Part shown: piece after piece, positions 8,902 through 17,683 of the stretch
Layout of the letters: each line of letters starts with the position of its first letter
How positions within the stretch are numbered: position 1 is the stretch's first letter
From: Aliiroseovarius zhejiangensis
GTDB taxonomy: Bacteria; Pseudomonadota; Alphaproteobacteria; Rhodobacterales; Rhodobacteraceae
NCBI RefSeq assembly: GCF_014656375.1
Contig: NZ_BNCH01000005.1
Coordinates: forward strand, 62,001-126,000
Direction: 5' to 3'
DNA length: 64,000 nt
Notes under the pieces: generated by a model
Seen by the model: only the letters and a program-made list of their open reading frames with translations
What the model was told of the DNA's origin: nothing
Database searches by the model: none
Program-made: the position numbers and the translations under genes

Positions 8902-10524
8902 ATGTCCAAGGATCTTTTCAAACTGTTCGAGGCAATGCGCAAAACGGACAATTCCGTCTTTATGGATTGGGCCAACACGATGCTCAGATACCAAAGCGAC
9001 ATGGCAAAGTTGTGGCTGGGCACGGCCCTGCATGGCGAAGCCGCTGCTGCCGAAACCCAGGACCGCCGTTTTGGCGACGAAGCCTGGAGCAAGGGTATCT
9101 TCCCGATCCTGCGCCATTCCTATGAACTGACATCGAAAGCCATGGTGGACATGGCCGACAAGGCAGGGTTGCCCGAGCAGGAACAAGAGAAGTTGAGCTT
9201 CTATGCCCGGATCGCAGCCGACAACATGGCGCCGTCGAATTTTCTGCTAACCAATCCCGAAGCCCAGCAACTGGCAAAGGAAACAGGTGGCCAAAGCCTG
9301 TTTGACGGGTATCAGAATCTGCTGGCCGACCTTGAAAAAGGCTATATCTCGACCACGGATGAAGAGGCGTTCGAGGTCGGCAAGAACCTGGCCACGACGC
9401 CCGGTGCCGTGATTTACCGCAACCATCTGATCGAGCTGATTCAATACGAACCGATGACCGCCAAGACCCGCAAGGCCCCGATTCTGATCGTGCCGCCCTG
9501 CGTCAACAAGTTCTATATCTTCGACCTCAACGAAAAGAAGTCGATGATCCGGTATCTGCTGGAACAGGGTCAAAGCGTCTATACCATGGTCTGGCGCAAT
9601 CCGGGGCCAGAGCTTGGGGATCTTGGCTGGGACGAATATATCGCCGACGGGATATTCGAAGCCATCAATGCCACATCCGCCGTCAGCAAATCGAAATCCA
9701 TCGACATTCTGGGCTGGTGCAACGGCGGCACCATGCTGACCGCGGCGCTGGCCGTCATGCCCAAAGCGTTGAAGTCCAAACTGGGCACCGCGACCTTCCT
9801 GTCATCGCTGATCGATTTTTCCGACCCCGGCCAGATCAGGGTGTTCATCGACGATACGCAGGTCAAAGCCTATGACCAGCGCCTGAAGGCGGAAAAGGTC
9901 GCGCCGGGGCGTGACATCGCCAATGCGATGGCGATGCTGCATGTCAACGAGTCGATCTGGAACTTCGTTGTATCAAACTATCTGATGGGCAAATCGCCCG
10001 CACCGTTCGACGTGCTCTATTGGAACGCCGACACCCAGAACCTGCCCGCAAAATGGTACAGCTATTTCGTTGAGGAAATGTATATGGCGAACAGGTTGAA
10101 AGAGCCGGGTGCGCTGACCCTGTGCGGCACCCCGGTCGACACGCGCAATATCGACCTGCCGTGCTATTTCCTTGCCGCCGATGGCGACCACATCGTGCCG
10201 TGGAAAACATCCTTTACGGCGACACATCTTGTGTCCGGCCCGACCGAATTCGTGCTGACCACCGGCGGGCATGTCTCGGGCACGGTGATCAACCACCCTG
10301 CCAAAAGCCGCCGCAAGTTCTGGACGGGGGGCGAGACCACGGGCGATGCCGACAATTGGCACGAGACCGCGACCCTGACCGACGGCAGCTGGTGGCCGCA
10401 TTGGCTGGACTGGCTGGACACACAGAACCCGGCCGAGCGTGGCGCCAAACCCAAGGCGCTTGGCAACAAGACCTATGCCCCGATGGATCCCGCCCCCGGC
10501 ATCTATGTGCATGAAGGGGTGTAA
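8902..10524 (+). CDS. phaC: Poly(3-hydroxyalkanoate) synthase
   Basis: PhaC polymerises hydroxyacyl-CoA into storage polyester at the granule surface. The protein of 540 residues has the lipase-like box GWCNGGT with the nucleophile cysteine at residue 273, the aspartate in GDHIVPW (about 429) and the histidine in GGHVSG (about 457), which complete the catalytic triad. The N-terminal ~170 residues match the PhaC N-terminal domain. Start 8902 is chosen because AGGAGGG lies 8 bases upstream; an earlier in-frame ATG at 8842 lacks such a site. Length fits class I, although the box reads WCNG rather than the more usual YCIG. It is followed after 3 bases by a depolymerase-like gene. Confidence 0.93.
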   Translation: MSKDLFKLFEAMRKTDNSVFMDWANTMLRYQSDMAKLWLGTALHGEAAAAETQDRRFGDEAWSKGIFPILRHSYELTSKAMVDMADKAGLPEQEQEKLSFYARIAADNMAPSNFLLTNPEAQQLAKETGGQSLFDGYQNLLADLEKGYISTTDEEAFEVGKNLATTPGAVIYRNHLIELIQYEPMTAKTRKAPILIVPPCVNKFYIFDLNEKKSMIRYLLEQGQSVYTMVWRNPGPELGDLGWDEYIADGIFEAINATSAVSKSKSIDILGWCNGGTMLTAALAVMPKALKSKLGTATFLSSLIDFSDPGQIRVFIDDTQVKAYDQRLKAEKVAPGRDIANAMAMLHVNESIWNFVVSNYLMGKSPAPFDVLYWNADTQNLPAKWYSYFVEEMYMANRLKEPGALTLCGTPVDTRNIDLPCYFLAADGDHIVPWKTSFTATHLVSGPTEFVLTTGGHVSGTVINHPAKSRRKFWTGGETTGDADNWHETATLTDGSWWPHWLDWLDTQNPAERGAKPKALGNKTYAPMDPAPGIYVHEGV

Positions 10525-10527
10525 GCC

Positions 10528-11358
10528 ATGAAAGATCTGAATGCGGCCGGGTCGCATCCCGACATCACCTTCGACACAATTTCAGTCGACGACATACCGG
10601 TCCGGTATCTGCGACGCAGGGGCTCTGACACGGCCCCGCCGCTTGTGATATTCAACGGTTTGGGACAGTCGCTTGAGGTGCTGCTGCCGCTGATTGACGA
10701 GTTGAAAGACCGCACTGTTCTGGCCTTCGACATGCCGGGGATCGGGCGGACCCCGATGATCGAACACATCATCACGATCCCCGATTATGCAGATTTTTCC
10801 ACCCGTGTTCTGGACGCGCTGCAGGTCGACCAATGTGACATTCTGGGCATTTCATGGGGCGGCGCGGTGGCGCAGCAACTGGCGCATGACCTGTCAAACC
10901 GCGTACGCCGGCTTGTGCTGTCCATCACCTCGGCGGGCGGGATCGGCAGCTGGTGGGGGACCCCGATTGCGTTGTCCGAGATCATGTTCCCGATGCGTTA
11001 CATCAGCAAGACCTATGGCAACTTCATCGGCCCCCTGATGTATGGCGGCGAGGCGATTTTCGCCCCGGCGCAGTTCCGCGAGTATTCAAAACACGCCATC
11101 GCACCCAGCCCCGAAGGGTATTTCACACAGGTGCGCGCGATGTGCAGCTGGACCAGCCTGCCCTGGCTGCGTCAACTGCCGCAAAAGTCACTGATCATCG
11201 CTGGGAAATATGATGCGCTGATCCCGATCACCAACCAGATTCTGTTGGCGAACATGATGCAGAATGCCCGGCTTGAGGTTTATCCCGCCGGACATCTGTT
11301 GATGTATTCCCAACGCGCGGATGTGGGCGCGACCGTCGGTGCGTTTCTGGACGGCTGA
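10528..11358 (+). CDS. phaZ: Alpha/beta hydrolase similar to medium-chain-length PHA depolymerase
   Basis: A hydrolase of 276 residues with an early VIFNGLGQSLEVLLPL segment, nucleophile serine 109 in GISWGG, an aspartate in AGKYDALIP and a histidine in PAGHLLM. The sequence pattern, especially FNGLG, AFDMPGIG and SWGGAVAQQLAHD, closely resembles intracellular PhaZ of pseudomonads, which degrades medium-chain polyester. It begins 3 bases after the phaC stop, so the two are almost certainly co-transcribed and jointly control polymer turnover. A role as a different esterase or thioesterase cannot be excluded from sequence alone. Confidence 0.8.
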   Translation: MKDLNAAGSHPDITFDTISVDDIPVRYLRRRGSDTAPPLVIFNGLGQSLEVLLPLIDELKDRTVLAFDMPGIGRTPMIEHIITIPDYADFSTRVLDALQVDQCDILGISWGGAVAQQLAHDLSNRVRRLVLSITSAGGIGSWWGTPIALSEIMFPMRYISKTYGNFIGPLMYGGEAIFAPAQFREYSKHAIAPSPEGYFTQVRAMCSWTSLPWLRQLPQKSLIIAGKYDALIPITNQILLANMMQNARLEVYPAGHLLMYSQRADVGATVGAFLDG

Positions 11359-11416
11359 GACTTTGAGCACGGGCTTGACGCCCAAAAGCGCATGGCATAT
11401 GTCGTCAACCTACTGG

Positions 11417-11490
11417 GCGGGCGTTGTGTAGTGGTAAGACCTTAGCCTTCCAAGCTAATGACGCGGGTTCGATTCCCGCCGCCCGCTCCA
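11417..11490 (+). tRNA. tRNA-Gly (anticodon TCC)
   Basis: A 74-base tRNA with encoded CCA. The acceptor GCGGGCG pairs with CGCCCGC. The anticodon stem TTAGC/GCTAA encloses loop CTTCCAA, giving TCC. The T arm GCGGGTTCGATTCCCGC is standard. Confidence 0.97.
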
Positions 11491-11519
11491 GAACTCTTCT
11501 CGCTCTTCGCTCCACTTTA

Positions 11520-14500
11520 TCACGCAGGTTGCGCGGCAAGTTCCCGCGCCTCCTCCCGCTTGAAAAACACGTAGTAGAACACCGGCGCCGCCACCAGGGT
11601 CAGGATCGAGGCAAACGCCAGCCCGCCCATGATCGTCACCGACATCGACACAAAGAACGCATCCGACAACAGGGGCGCCATACCCAGGATCGTCGTCACC
11701 GCGGCCAGCACGACGGGGCGCACCCGCGACGCGGATGCCTCGATGATGGCCTGTCGCAGCGGCACGCCTTCGGCGCGGACCAGGTCGATTTCCTCGACCA
11801 GAACAATGCCGTTCTTGATCAGCATTCCTGACAGGCTCAAAAGCCCCAGAAGCGCGGTAAAGCTGAACGGAAGGCCCGTGCCCAACAGGCCGATCACAAC
11901 CCCGTTCACCGACATCGGCACCAGAAGCCAGATGATGATGGGCTGCCGTATCGCGTTGAACAACAGGACCGAGATCATCACCATGATCAGCGCGCTCAGC
12001 GGCAGTTGCGCACCAAGGCTGGCCTGCGCTTTCGAGGCGTTCTCGAACTCGCCCCCCCACTCCATCGTGTATCCGGCGGGCAGCGGGATCGCTTCGACCG
12101 CCGCGCGGATGTCACTATGCGCCTCGGCGGCGGTGACATCTGTTGCCACATCCGCCCCGACGGAAATCGTCGGCACCCGGTTGCGTCGCTGCACCAGGGT
12201 GTTCTCGACACGGTAATCAAACCCGTCGATCAACTGATCGATCGGCAGATAGGTGCCCGTGATCGGCGAAAAGACAAGCTGGTCATTCAGGTTGAACGCA
12301 TCGGTCTGCGGACGGCGCATGATGATCGGGATTTGCCGCTCGCGTTCACGATAGACACCCGCCCGCAACCCATCAGTGGCATAGAGAAGCGAGGCCGCTA
12401 CGTCGTCGCGGTTGATCCCCGCCGTCTGTGCCCGTTGTGTGGCATAGATCGGCGCGATCACCAGTTCCTGCTCGCGCCAATCGGTGCGCAGGTTCAACAG
12501 GCTGTCCGAGTTGTCCGCCATCACCTGCATGGCCCGATCTGCCAGCCCCCGCAGCACCGCCGGATCCCCACCCGAGAACCGCACCTGCACCGGATCGCCG
12601 CCACCGGGACCAAAGACGAGGCGCTGCACACGGAACTCGGCCTCGGGGAAGGTTTCCTTGCCAAACGCCTCAAGCCGGGCGTGCAGATCGGGAATATCGT
12701 CAAGCGACGCGGTGCGGATGATCAGGTGCCCATAGCTTTGGTTGTCCTTGCCGCCATCATAGGTCAGCATGAAGCGCACCGCCCCCCGCCCGGCATAGGA
12801 CGCGACCGAGGTTACGCTTTCTTCGGCCAGCAGCCAATCTTCCATCACCGCAAGATCATCTGACACCTGCTGGATCGAACTGCCTTGTGGCAGCTTGTAG
12901 TAAACGAAGAACAGCGGTGTGTTCGAGTTGGGGAAAAACTGCTGCTTCACCGATCCGAACCCGACGAAACAGGCCATGGTGACGGCAACCAGCCCGGCAA
13001 TCACCGGCCAACGGAAGGTCAGGGATTTGTCCAGAACTTTCTTGTAAAGCACGAAGAACCGTCCGGAATAGGCATCCGCCGCATCCTGATTGCTGATCTT
13101 GAACAGGTAATGACCCAGCAAGGGGGTGACCGTCAGGGCCAGAAGCCATGACAGCAAAAGCGAGATCCCGATCACTGCAAAGAGGGAGAAGAGGAATTCA
13201 CCGGTGGAATCCGGTGACAGGCCGATCCCGGCAAAGGCCATGATCCCGATCACCGTCGCCCCCAGCAATGGAATCTGCGTTTTCTTGGCCGCGTCATCCG
13301 CCGCCTGACGGGAATTACGCCCGCGAAGCATCGAGATCTGCATCCCTTCCGCGACAACGATGGCATTGTCCACCAGCATCCCCATCGCGATGATCAGCGC
13401 GCCCAGCGATATTCGCTCCATCTCGATCGAAAAGATCGCCATGAACAAAAGCGTCCCGACCACGGTCAGAAGCAGCGTGGCGCCAATGACGATCGCCGCG
13501 CGCCAGCCCATGAAGGCCCCAAGCACCACGATCACGATCCCCACCGACATGGCGAGGTTCTTCAAAAAATCGTTCGAACTTTGCTCGACCACCAGATGTT
13601 GCTGATAGATCGGATGCAGTTCGATCCCATGCGGGATGTCCGCCGACAGCTCTGCCAGCCGCGCATCGACCCGGTGGCCGACCTTGACGATGTCTTCACT
13701 GTCCAGCCCTGCAATGCCGATGGTAAACGCCTCTTCGCCGTTGAACCTGATGATCTGACCCGGAGTTGCCACGCGCTCGCGACTGACGCGGGCCACATCC
13801 GCCACATTGAACAGCTGCCCGTTCACCCCGATGCTGAGCGAGGCAATGTCGGACACGGTTTCCGACCCCTCGGGGGCTTGGAACATGATCCGCGCGCCAT
13901 CCTTTTCCAGCGATCCCGCCGAGGTCACGGAATTGGCCGACGACACCGCGCCGATGATCGCGTTGGGTGGGATGCCCTGATTGACCGACAGGGTCATGTC
14001 AGGCTCGATGTAAATCGCCTCTTCCGGGATGCCGGACAGGTCGACATCGGCCACACCATCGACCACCAGAAGCTCGCGCCTGAGGAACGTGCCAAGGTCG
14101 TATTTCTCGGCGTCGGTGAAGCCGGGCGCCGTGACGGCATAGTAGAGCCCGAATACATCCCCGAAACTGTCATTCACGAAAGGCGGCTGCGCATTGTCCG
14201 GCAAATGCCGCGCGGTGTCGCGCACCCGCGCACGCAGGCGCGTCCAGATATCCGGCAAGGCTTCGGCGGGATAGGTCGACTTGATCTCGACGTCGATCCG
14301 GCTTTCGCCCGGACGGTTGGTCGACGTGATCTTTTCAACCTCTTCCATTTTCTGCAGCGCGCTTTCCAGCGGTTCAGACACCTCGGTCGCAACCTGGGCG
14401 GCCGTCGCACCGGGATAATGCGTGACAACAACGGCCTGCTTGATGGTGAAGGCAGGGTCTTCCAGGCGACCAAGGTTCAGAAACCCCCAGATGCCACCCA

Positions 14501-14570
14501 GCAGCATGGTCAGGATGATCAGCCACGTATAAAGAGGCTTTTCGATCGACGCGCGCGCGATGTTCGGCAT
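11520..14570 (-). CDS. RND-family efflux pump inner-membrane permease
   Basis: A protein of 1016 residues of the AcrB/MexB-like superfamily, which expels drugs or other toxic molecules using the proton gradient. The N-terminus PNIARASIEKPLYTWLIILT is a typical first transmembrane helix. A large periplasmic part follows with the porter-domain motif EDPAFTIKQAVV. Residues near 400 carry the transmembrane helix GALIIAMGMLVDNAIVVAEG, with the aspartate used for proton relay. The repeated two-half topology ends in a second helix bundle near SGMLIKNGIVLVEEIDL. The start is placed at 14570, since an upstream ATG at 14624 would overlap the adaptor gene. It forms an operon with the adaptor (10-base gap) and an upstream MarR gene; no outer-membrane channel gene is adjacent. 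Confidence 0.92.
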   Translation of the reverse strand: MPNIARASIEKPLYTWLIILTMLLGGIWGFLNLGRLEDPAFTIKQAVVVTHYPGATAAQVATEVSEPLESALQKMEEVEKITSTNRPGESRIDVEIKSTYPAEALPDIWTRLRARVRDTARHLPDNAQPPFVNDSFGDVFGLYYAVTAPGFTDAEKYDLGTFLRRELLVVDGVADVDLSGIPEEAIYIEPDMTLSVNQGIPPNAIIGAVSSANSVTSAGSLEKDGARIMFQAPEGSETVSDIASLSIGVNGQLFNVADVARVSRERVATPGQIIRFNGEEAFTIGIAGLDSEDIVKVGHRVDARLAELSADIPHGIELHPIYQQHLVVEQSSNDFLKNLAMSVGIVIVVLGAFMGWRAAIVIGATLLLTVVGTLLFMAIFSIEMERISLGALIIAMGMLVDNAIVVAEGMQISMLRGRNSRQAADDAAKKTQIPLLGATVIGIMAFAGIGLSPDSTGEFLFSLFAVIGISLLLSWLLALTVTPLLGHYLFKISNQDAADAYSGRFFVLYKKVLDKSLTFRWPVIAGLVAVTMACFVGFGSVKQQFFPNSNTPLFFVYYKLPQGSSIQQVSDDLAVMEDWLLAEESVTSVASYAGRGAVRFMLTYDGGKDNQSYGHLIIRTASLDDIPDLHARLEAFGKETFPEAEFRVQRLVFGPGGGDPVQVRFSGGDPAVLRGLADRAMQVMADNSDSLLNLRTDWREQELVIAPIYATQRAQTAGINRDDVAASLLYATDGLRAGVYRERERQIPIIMRRPQTDAFNLNDQLVFSPITGTYLPIDQLIDGFDYRVENTLVQRRNRVPTISVGADVATDVTAAEAHSDIRAAVEAIPLPAGYTMEWGGEFENASKAQASLGAQLPLSALIMVMISVLLFNAIRQPIIIWLLVPMSVNGVVIGLLGTGLPFSFTALLGLLSLSGMLIKNGIVLVEEIDLVRAEGVPLRQAIIEASASRVRPVVLAAVTTILGMAPLLSDAFFVSMSVTIMGGLAFASILTLVAAPVFYYVFFKREEARELAAQPA

Positions 14571-14580
14571 GTCAGCCCCC

Positions 14581-15636
14581 TTAGTTCGCAAAGCCGGTGA
14601 AGCGGCGCACCGCATCGCCGTCACGCAGGGCGGTCGCGCCCGCCGCGACGATCACATCACCGTCCGAAAGGCCGGACAGCAGCGTGAAATCCCCGTTTGG
14701 CGCGGGTTCGACAGTGATCGGAGTCGCGCTGACCGTGCCCGTATCACCGTCACCCGCATCCGCGACAAACCGCATGACCGACAGCGCACCATCCGGGGCG
14801 GCGACGATGGCGGTTGCAGGGATCAGGATGCCGGGGGTCTCGTGCGAGGCAGACACCCGCACGTTCACCGACGACCCCGGCAACACGTTCAGATCGCTGC
14901 GCGGCGCCATGCCCAGGGTCAGGCGATAGGTCTGACCGGCCGAGGATGCCTCGGCATTGAATTCACGGATCGCGACGGGAAAGGGCGTGTCATGGGCGGG
15001 AAACTCGGCCATGAAACGCACGTTCTTTTCCTTGGATGCCGTCTGGAACAGGATTTCCGGCACGTCGATCTCGATCCGGACTTCGCTCATGTCATGCAGG
15101 CGCACAACGGGCGTTCCGGCAGAAACAGTGACGAAATTGTCGACATTGCGCGCCGTGACCAGCGCGTCGAATGGCGCGTATAGCGTGGCGTTGTTCAGGT
15201 TCCGCTCGGCCTGACGAAAGGCAATGTCGGTCAGGTTCAACTGCGTCGTGGCATCATCCAGTGCGACCTGGCTGACGGTGTTTCCTTGCAGCTTGGTCAA
15301 CCGGTCCAATGTCCGTTCGGCCAGATCTTTCTGTACCACCGCCTGCTCCAACGCCAACGAGAATTGCTCCTGATCCAGTTGCACCAGCATGTCACCTTCG
15401 GACACGAACTGGCCTTCGATCACCGGAAATTCGACAATCTGGCCCCCCACCTGAAAGGCCAGGTCGACGCTTTGCCGCGCCACCACCTTGCCAAAGAACA
15501 CCCGGCTTAACGTGTCATCATTCGCCGTCACCGTCATCAACTTGACGGGTCTGACGGGCTCTTCTGCGAAGCCGGTCGAAGCGGTGGCGATGATCGCGGC
15601 TGCAACGGCGGCCAGAAAACGCGGAAATACAGGCAT
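14581..15636 (-). CDS. RND efflux periplasmic adaptor subunit (membrane fusion protein)
   Basis: A protein of 351 residues with an N-terminal signal peptide (hydrophobic FLAAVAAAIIATASTGFA, cleavage near AEE). The barrel-sandwich halves flank a coiled-coil hairpin: VDLAFQVGGQIVEFPV near residue 56 and LYAPFDALVTARNVDNF near 150 are the lipoyl-like motifs, with helices around 85-140 between them. It should connect the downstream RND permease with an outer-membrane channel supplied from elsewhere. It lies between the marR-like gene and the permease with short gaps, forming one operon. Confidence 0.9.
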   Translation of the reverse strand: MPVFPRFLAAVAAAIIATASTGFAEEPVRPVKLMTVTANDDTLSRVFFGKVVARQSVDLAFQVGGQIVEFPVIEGQFVSEGDMLVQLDQEQFSLALEQAVVQKDLAERTLDRLTKLQGNTVSQVALDDATTQLNLTDIAFRQAERNLNNATLYAPFDALVTARNVDNFVTVSAGTPVVRLHDMSEVRIEIDVPEILFQTASKEKNVRFMAEFPAHDTPFPVAIREFNAEASSAGQTYRLTLGMAPRSDLNVLPGSSVNVRVSASHETPGILIPATAIVAAPDGALSVMRFVADAGDGDTGTVSATPITVEPAPNGDFTLLSGLSDGDVIVAAGATALRDGDAVRRFTGFAN

Positions 15637-15645
15637 GTGTCGTCC

Positions 15646-16113
15646 TTAGCAGGTCATGTGTTTCTGAATGTTTCGATGAATTTTCAACGAGGTCTGCGCG
15701 AAGCTGCGAAGCTCTTCATCGCTCAGGCCCAGAGTTTCGCACAGAAGCGTGCGCGCCATCACGACCATCGTGGCCCGCAGGTCTGCGCCGGTATCCGTCG
15801 GGGTCAGAAGCCAGGCCCGCCGGTCATCGGGGTCGCGTTCGCGCACCACCAACCCGTGCGCCTCAAGCTGATCGGCGGCGGTCGTCATGGTCGAAGGCAG
15901 TACATTCATCTCGCGCGCCAGGGTGCCCAGCCGCTTGGGGCGGTCAAGCCAGATCATGATCTTTCGTTCAAGGTAGGACACATCCGTTCGACTGTCGATT
16001 TCGCCCATCAGGGCGTCGATGAAGCCGTGCAGGGCAAAAACACCCAGCAATGCGCCAAGCTCCGGCTCGACCGGGGTGTGGTTTGGATTGAGAGGATCAG
16101 GTGTGTTGGTCAT
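15646..16113 (-). CDS. MarR-family transcriptional regulator of the RND operon
   Basis: A winged-helix regulator of about 155 residues. The central part reads RPKRLGTLAREMNVLPSTM, then DQLEAHGLVVRERDPDDRRA, the recognition helix and wing with the DDRRA signature of MarR proteins. MarR proteins usually repress a neighbouring pump and release DNA on binding the drug. The start at 16113 is preferred to an in-frame ATG at 16155 because a good operator-like palindrome (16143-16159) would otherwise lie inside the gene. It precedes the adaptor by 9 bases, so it is probably autoregulated as the first gene of the efflux operon. Confidence 0.85.
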   Translation of the reverse strand: MTNTPDPLNPNHTPVEPELGALLGVFALHGFIDALMGEIDSRTDVSYLERKIMIWLDRPKRLGTLAREMNVLPSTMTTAADQLEAHGLVVRERDPDDRRAWLLTPTDTGADLRATMVVMARTLLCETLGLSDEELRSFAQTSLKIHRNIQKHMTC

Positions 16114-16142
16114 AGGGTAGAATCCGAGTCGCAATGACGTCC

Positions 16143-16159
16143 AAATATACTTCATATTT
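16143..16159. promoter_or_regulatory. Candidate MarR operator upstream of the efflux operon
   Basis: A perfect inverted repeat AAATAT-acttc-ATATTT (16143-16159) sits 30 bases upstream of the proposed marR start. MarR proteins bind AT-rich palindromes of this size near their own promoters. Position and symmetry are seen directly; binding is inferred. Confidence 0.45.
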
Positions 16160-16356
16160 TGAAACTTCCAGAGAAATAATAAAAAATACCTCCGTTAGCG
16201 TGCGACATACACAGATGGATCGCCAATGCGTCGAACTGCCCCAACGTAAACCGCGAGTTTCCGTTGCGTCGCAGAAAATCGTCGGCGATCATCAACGGGT
16301 TAATCGCAATCCACCGCACGTTCGCGTCGCGGCCTTGGTTCACGCTTTCATCAAAT

Positions 16357-16375
16357 TGGTAAAGAAATATTACCA
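16357..16375. promoter_or_regulatory. Candidate operator upstream of the TRAP operon
   Basis: A perfect inverted repeat TGGTAA-agaaata-TTACCA lies about 127 bases upstream of the TRAP binding-protein gene. TGGT/ACCA half sites are common for GntR-type regulators (such as FadR and LldR), although the spacing here is longer. The cognate regulator is not encoded next to it. Confidence 0.35.
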
Positions 16376-16501
16376 GTTTGCGAAATATCATTTGAAATCT
16401 GGTTTTAACTACGTAGTAATTGCGTGGCAGCGTATCGTCGGCCCCTGGTCGGCACGCGTTCGAATAACAAAATATCCAAAACTCGGAGGAGAAAAACATA
16501 C

Positions 16502-17584
16502 ATGGAACGCCGTAAGTTTCTGAAAGGCGCAGCAATCGGTGCTGGCGCAACGGCCCTTGCCACACCGGCACTGGCGCAAGGTGGCAAGACAATGACGATC
16601 GTGTCGACCTGGCCGCGCGACTTTCCGGGTCTGGGTGTCTCGGCGCAGCGTCTGGCCGCCCGCATCGGCGAGCTGTCCGAAGGCGCGCTGAACGTCGAGT
16701 ATTTTGCCGCCGGTGAACGTGTTGGCGCGCTGGACGTGTTTGACGAAGTCGCCTCGGGCAACAGCCAGGCTTACATCGGTGCCGATTATTACTGGACCGG
16801 CAAACACCCTGCGCTGGCCTATTTCACCGCAGTGCCCTTCGGCATGTCCTTCGCCGAGATCAACGCCTGGTGCCTCTATGGCGGCGGCATGGAAATCTGG
16901 GACAAGGTGCAGGACCAGTTCGGCCTGAAAGGCCTACCCGCCGGCAACACAGGCACCCAAGCTGGTGGCTGGTTCAACAAGGAAATCGAAAGCGCCGATG
17001 ACTTCAAAGGTCTGAAAATGCGTATTCCGGGCCTGGGTGGTCAGGTTCTGTCCAAGCTGGGCGCATCGACCGTGTCGCTGCCCGGTGGCCAGATCTATGA
17101 AAACCTTGTGTCCGGCACCATCGACGCGACCGAGTGGGTTGGCCCCTATAACGACTATTTCATGAAGTTCTACGAAGCCGCGAAGTACTACTATACCGGC
17201 GGGATGCATGAGCCGGGCGCGCAGCTGTCGCTGACCTCGAACAAGTCGTGGTGGTCCGGCCTGTCGGATTGGGAACGTGCGGTGATCACCTCGGCGGCGT
17301 TGGAAGAAAACGCCAACTCGTACTACGAGGCGATGGCACTGAACGGCGAATACCTGACCAAACTGGTGGACGAACAAGGCGTCGAAGTGCGCAGCTTCAA
17401 CGAAGAAACCTGGGACGCCATGGGCGAAGCCGCGCAGGAAGTGTTCGAAGAAACCGCAAGCTATGACGCACTGGCCGCCGAAGTGAACGATGCCGTTCAG
17501 GCCAAGATGCGCGAAATCGGTCGCGGTATCTCGCTGTTCGAAGGTCAGTTCGTGAACCAGCGTAACCGGATCCTGGATCTGTAA
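16502..17584 (+). CDS. TRAP transporter substrate-binding protein (DctP/TakP type)
   Basis: A periplasmic binding protein of 360 residues. The N-terminus MERRKFLKGAAIGAGATALATPALA is a twin-arginine-like signal, here quoted only as RRKFLKG with cleavage after ALA. The body has YFAAGERVGALDVFDEVASG (key words AAGERVGALDVFD), LKMRIPGLGGQVLSKLGAS and the region WVGPYNDYF, all characteristic of DctP proteins, with closest resemblance to the 2-oxo-acid/lactate group represented by TakP. Substrate is therefore probably a small 2-oxo or hydroxy acid, but this is inference. GGAGGAG precedes the ATG. It leads an operon with both TRAP permeases. Confidence 0.88.
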   Translation: MERRKFLKGAAIGAGATALATPALAQGGKTMTIVSTWPRDFPGLGVSAQRLAARIGELSEGALNVEYFAAGERVGALDVFDEVASGNSQAYIGADYYWTGKHPALAYFTAVPFGMSFAEINAWCLYGGGMEIWDKVQDQFGLKGLPAGNTGTQAGGWFNKEIESADDFKGLKMRIPGLGGQVLSKLGASTVSLPGGQIYENLVSGTIDATEWVGPYNDYFMKFYEAAKYYYTGGMHEPGAQLSLTSNKSWWSGLSDWERAVITSAALEENANSYYEAMALNGEYLTKLVDEQGVEVRSFNEETWDAMGEAAQEVFEETASYDALAAEVNDAVQAKMREIGRGISLFEGQFVNQRNRILDL

Positions 17585-17683
17585 GCTGGTCTGACGACAA
17601 CACAAAAACAAGGGCGGGGAGGCTTCCCCGTCCTTTCCAAAGGATCACACAAGAATTGATCCGACGGCCGTTCGGGAGGCGAC

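Larger units (their letters stand above)
16114..16501. other. Divergent promoter region between marR-like and TRAP genes
   Basis: About 390 bases with no believable gene, more AT-rich than its flanks. It contains the MarR-like operator at 16143, an inverted repeat TGGTAA-N7-TTACCA at 16357-16375, a perfect 10-base palindrome ACTACGTAGT at 16408-16417, and a GGAGGAG ribosome site shortly before the TRAP start codon. Overlapping short frames on both strands look non-coding. Confidence 0.6.

Noticed and set aside
8185-11490. Genomic island between tRNA-Leu and tRNA-Gly
   Set aside because: No integrase, direct repeat of a tRNA end, or composition shift; the genes between are ordinary PHA genes.
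16134-16592. Overlapping frames on both strands in the marR-TRAP spacer
   Set aside because: The region is AT-rich, holds palindromes and a ribosome site for the TRAP gene, and neither translation shows a domain or regular composition.
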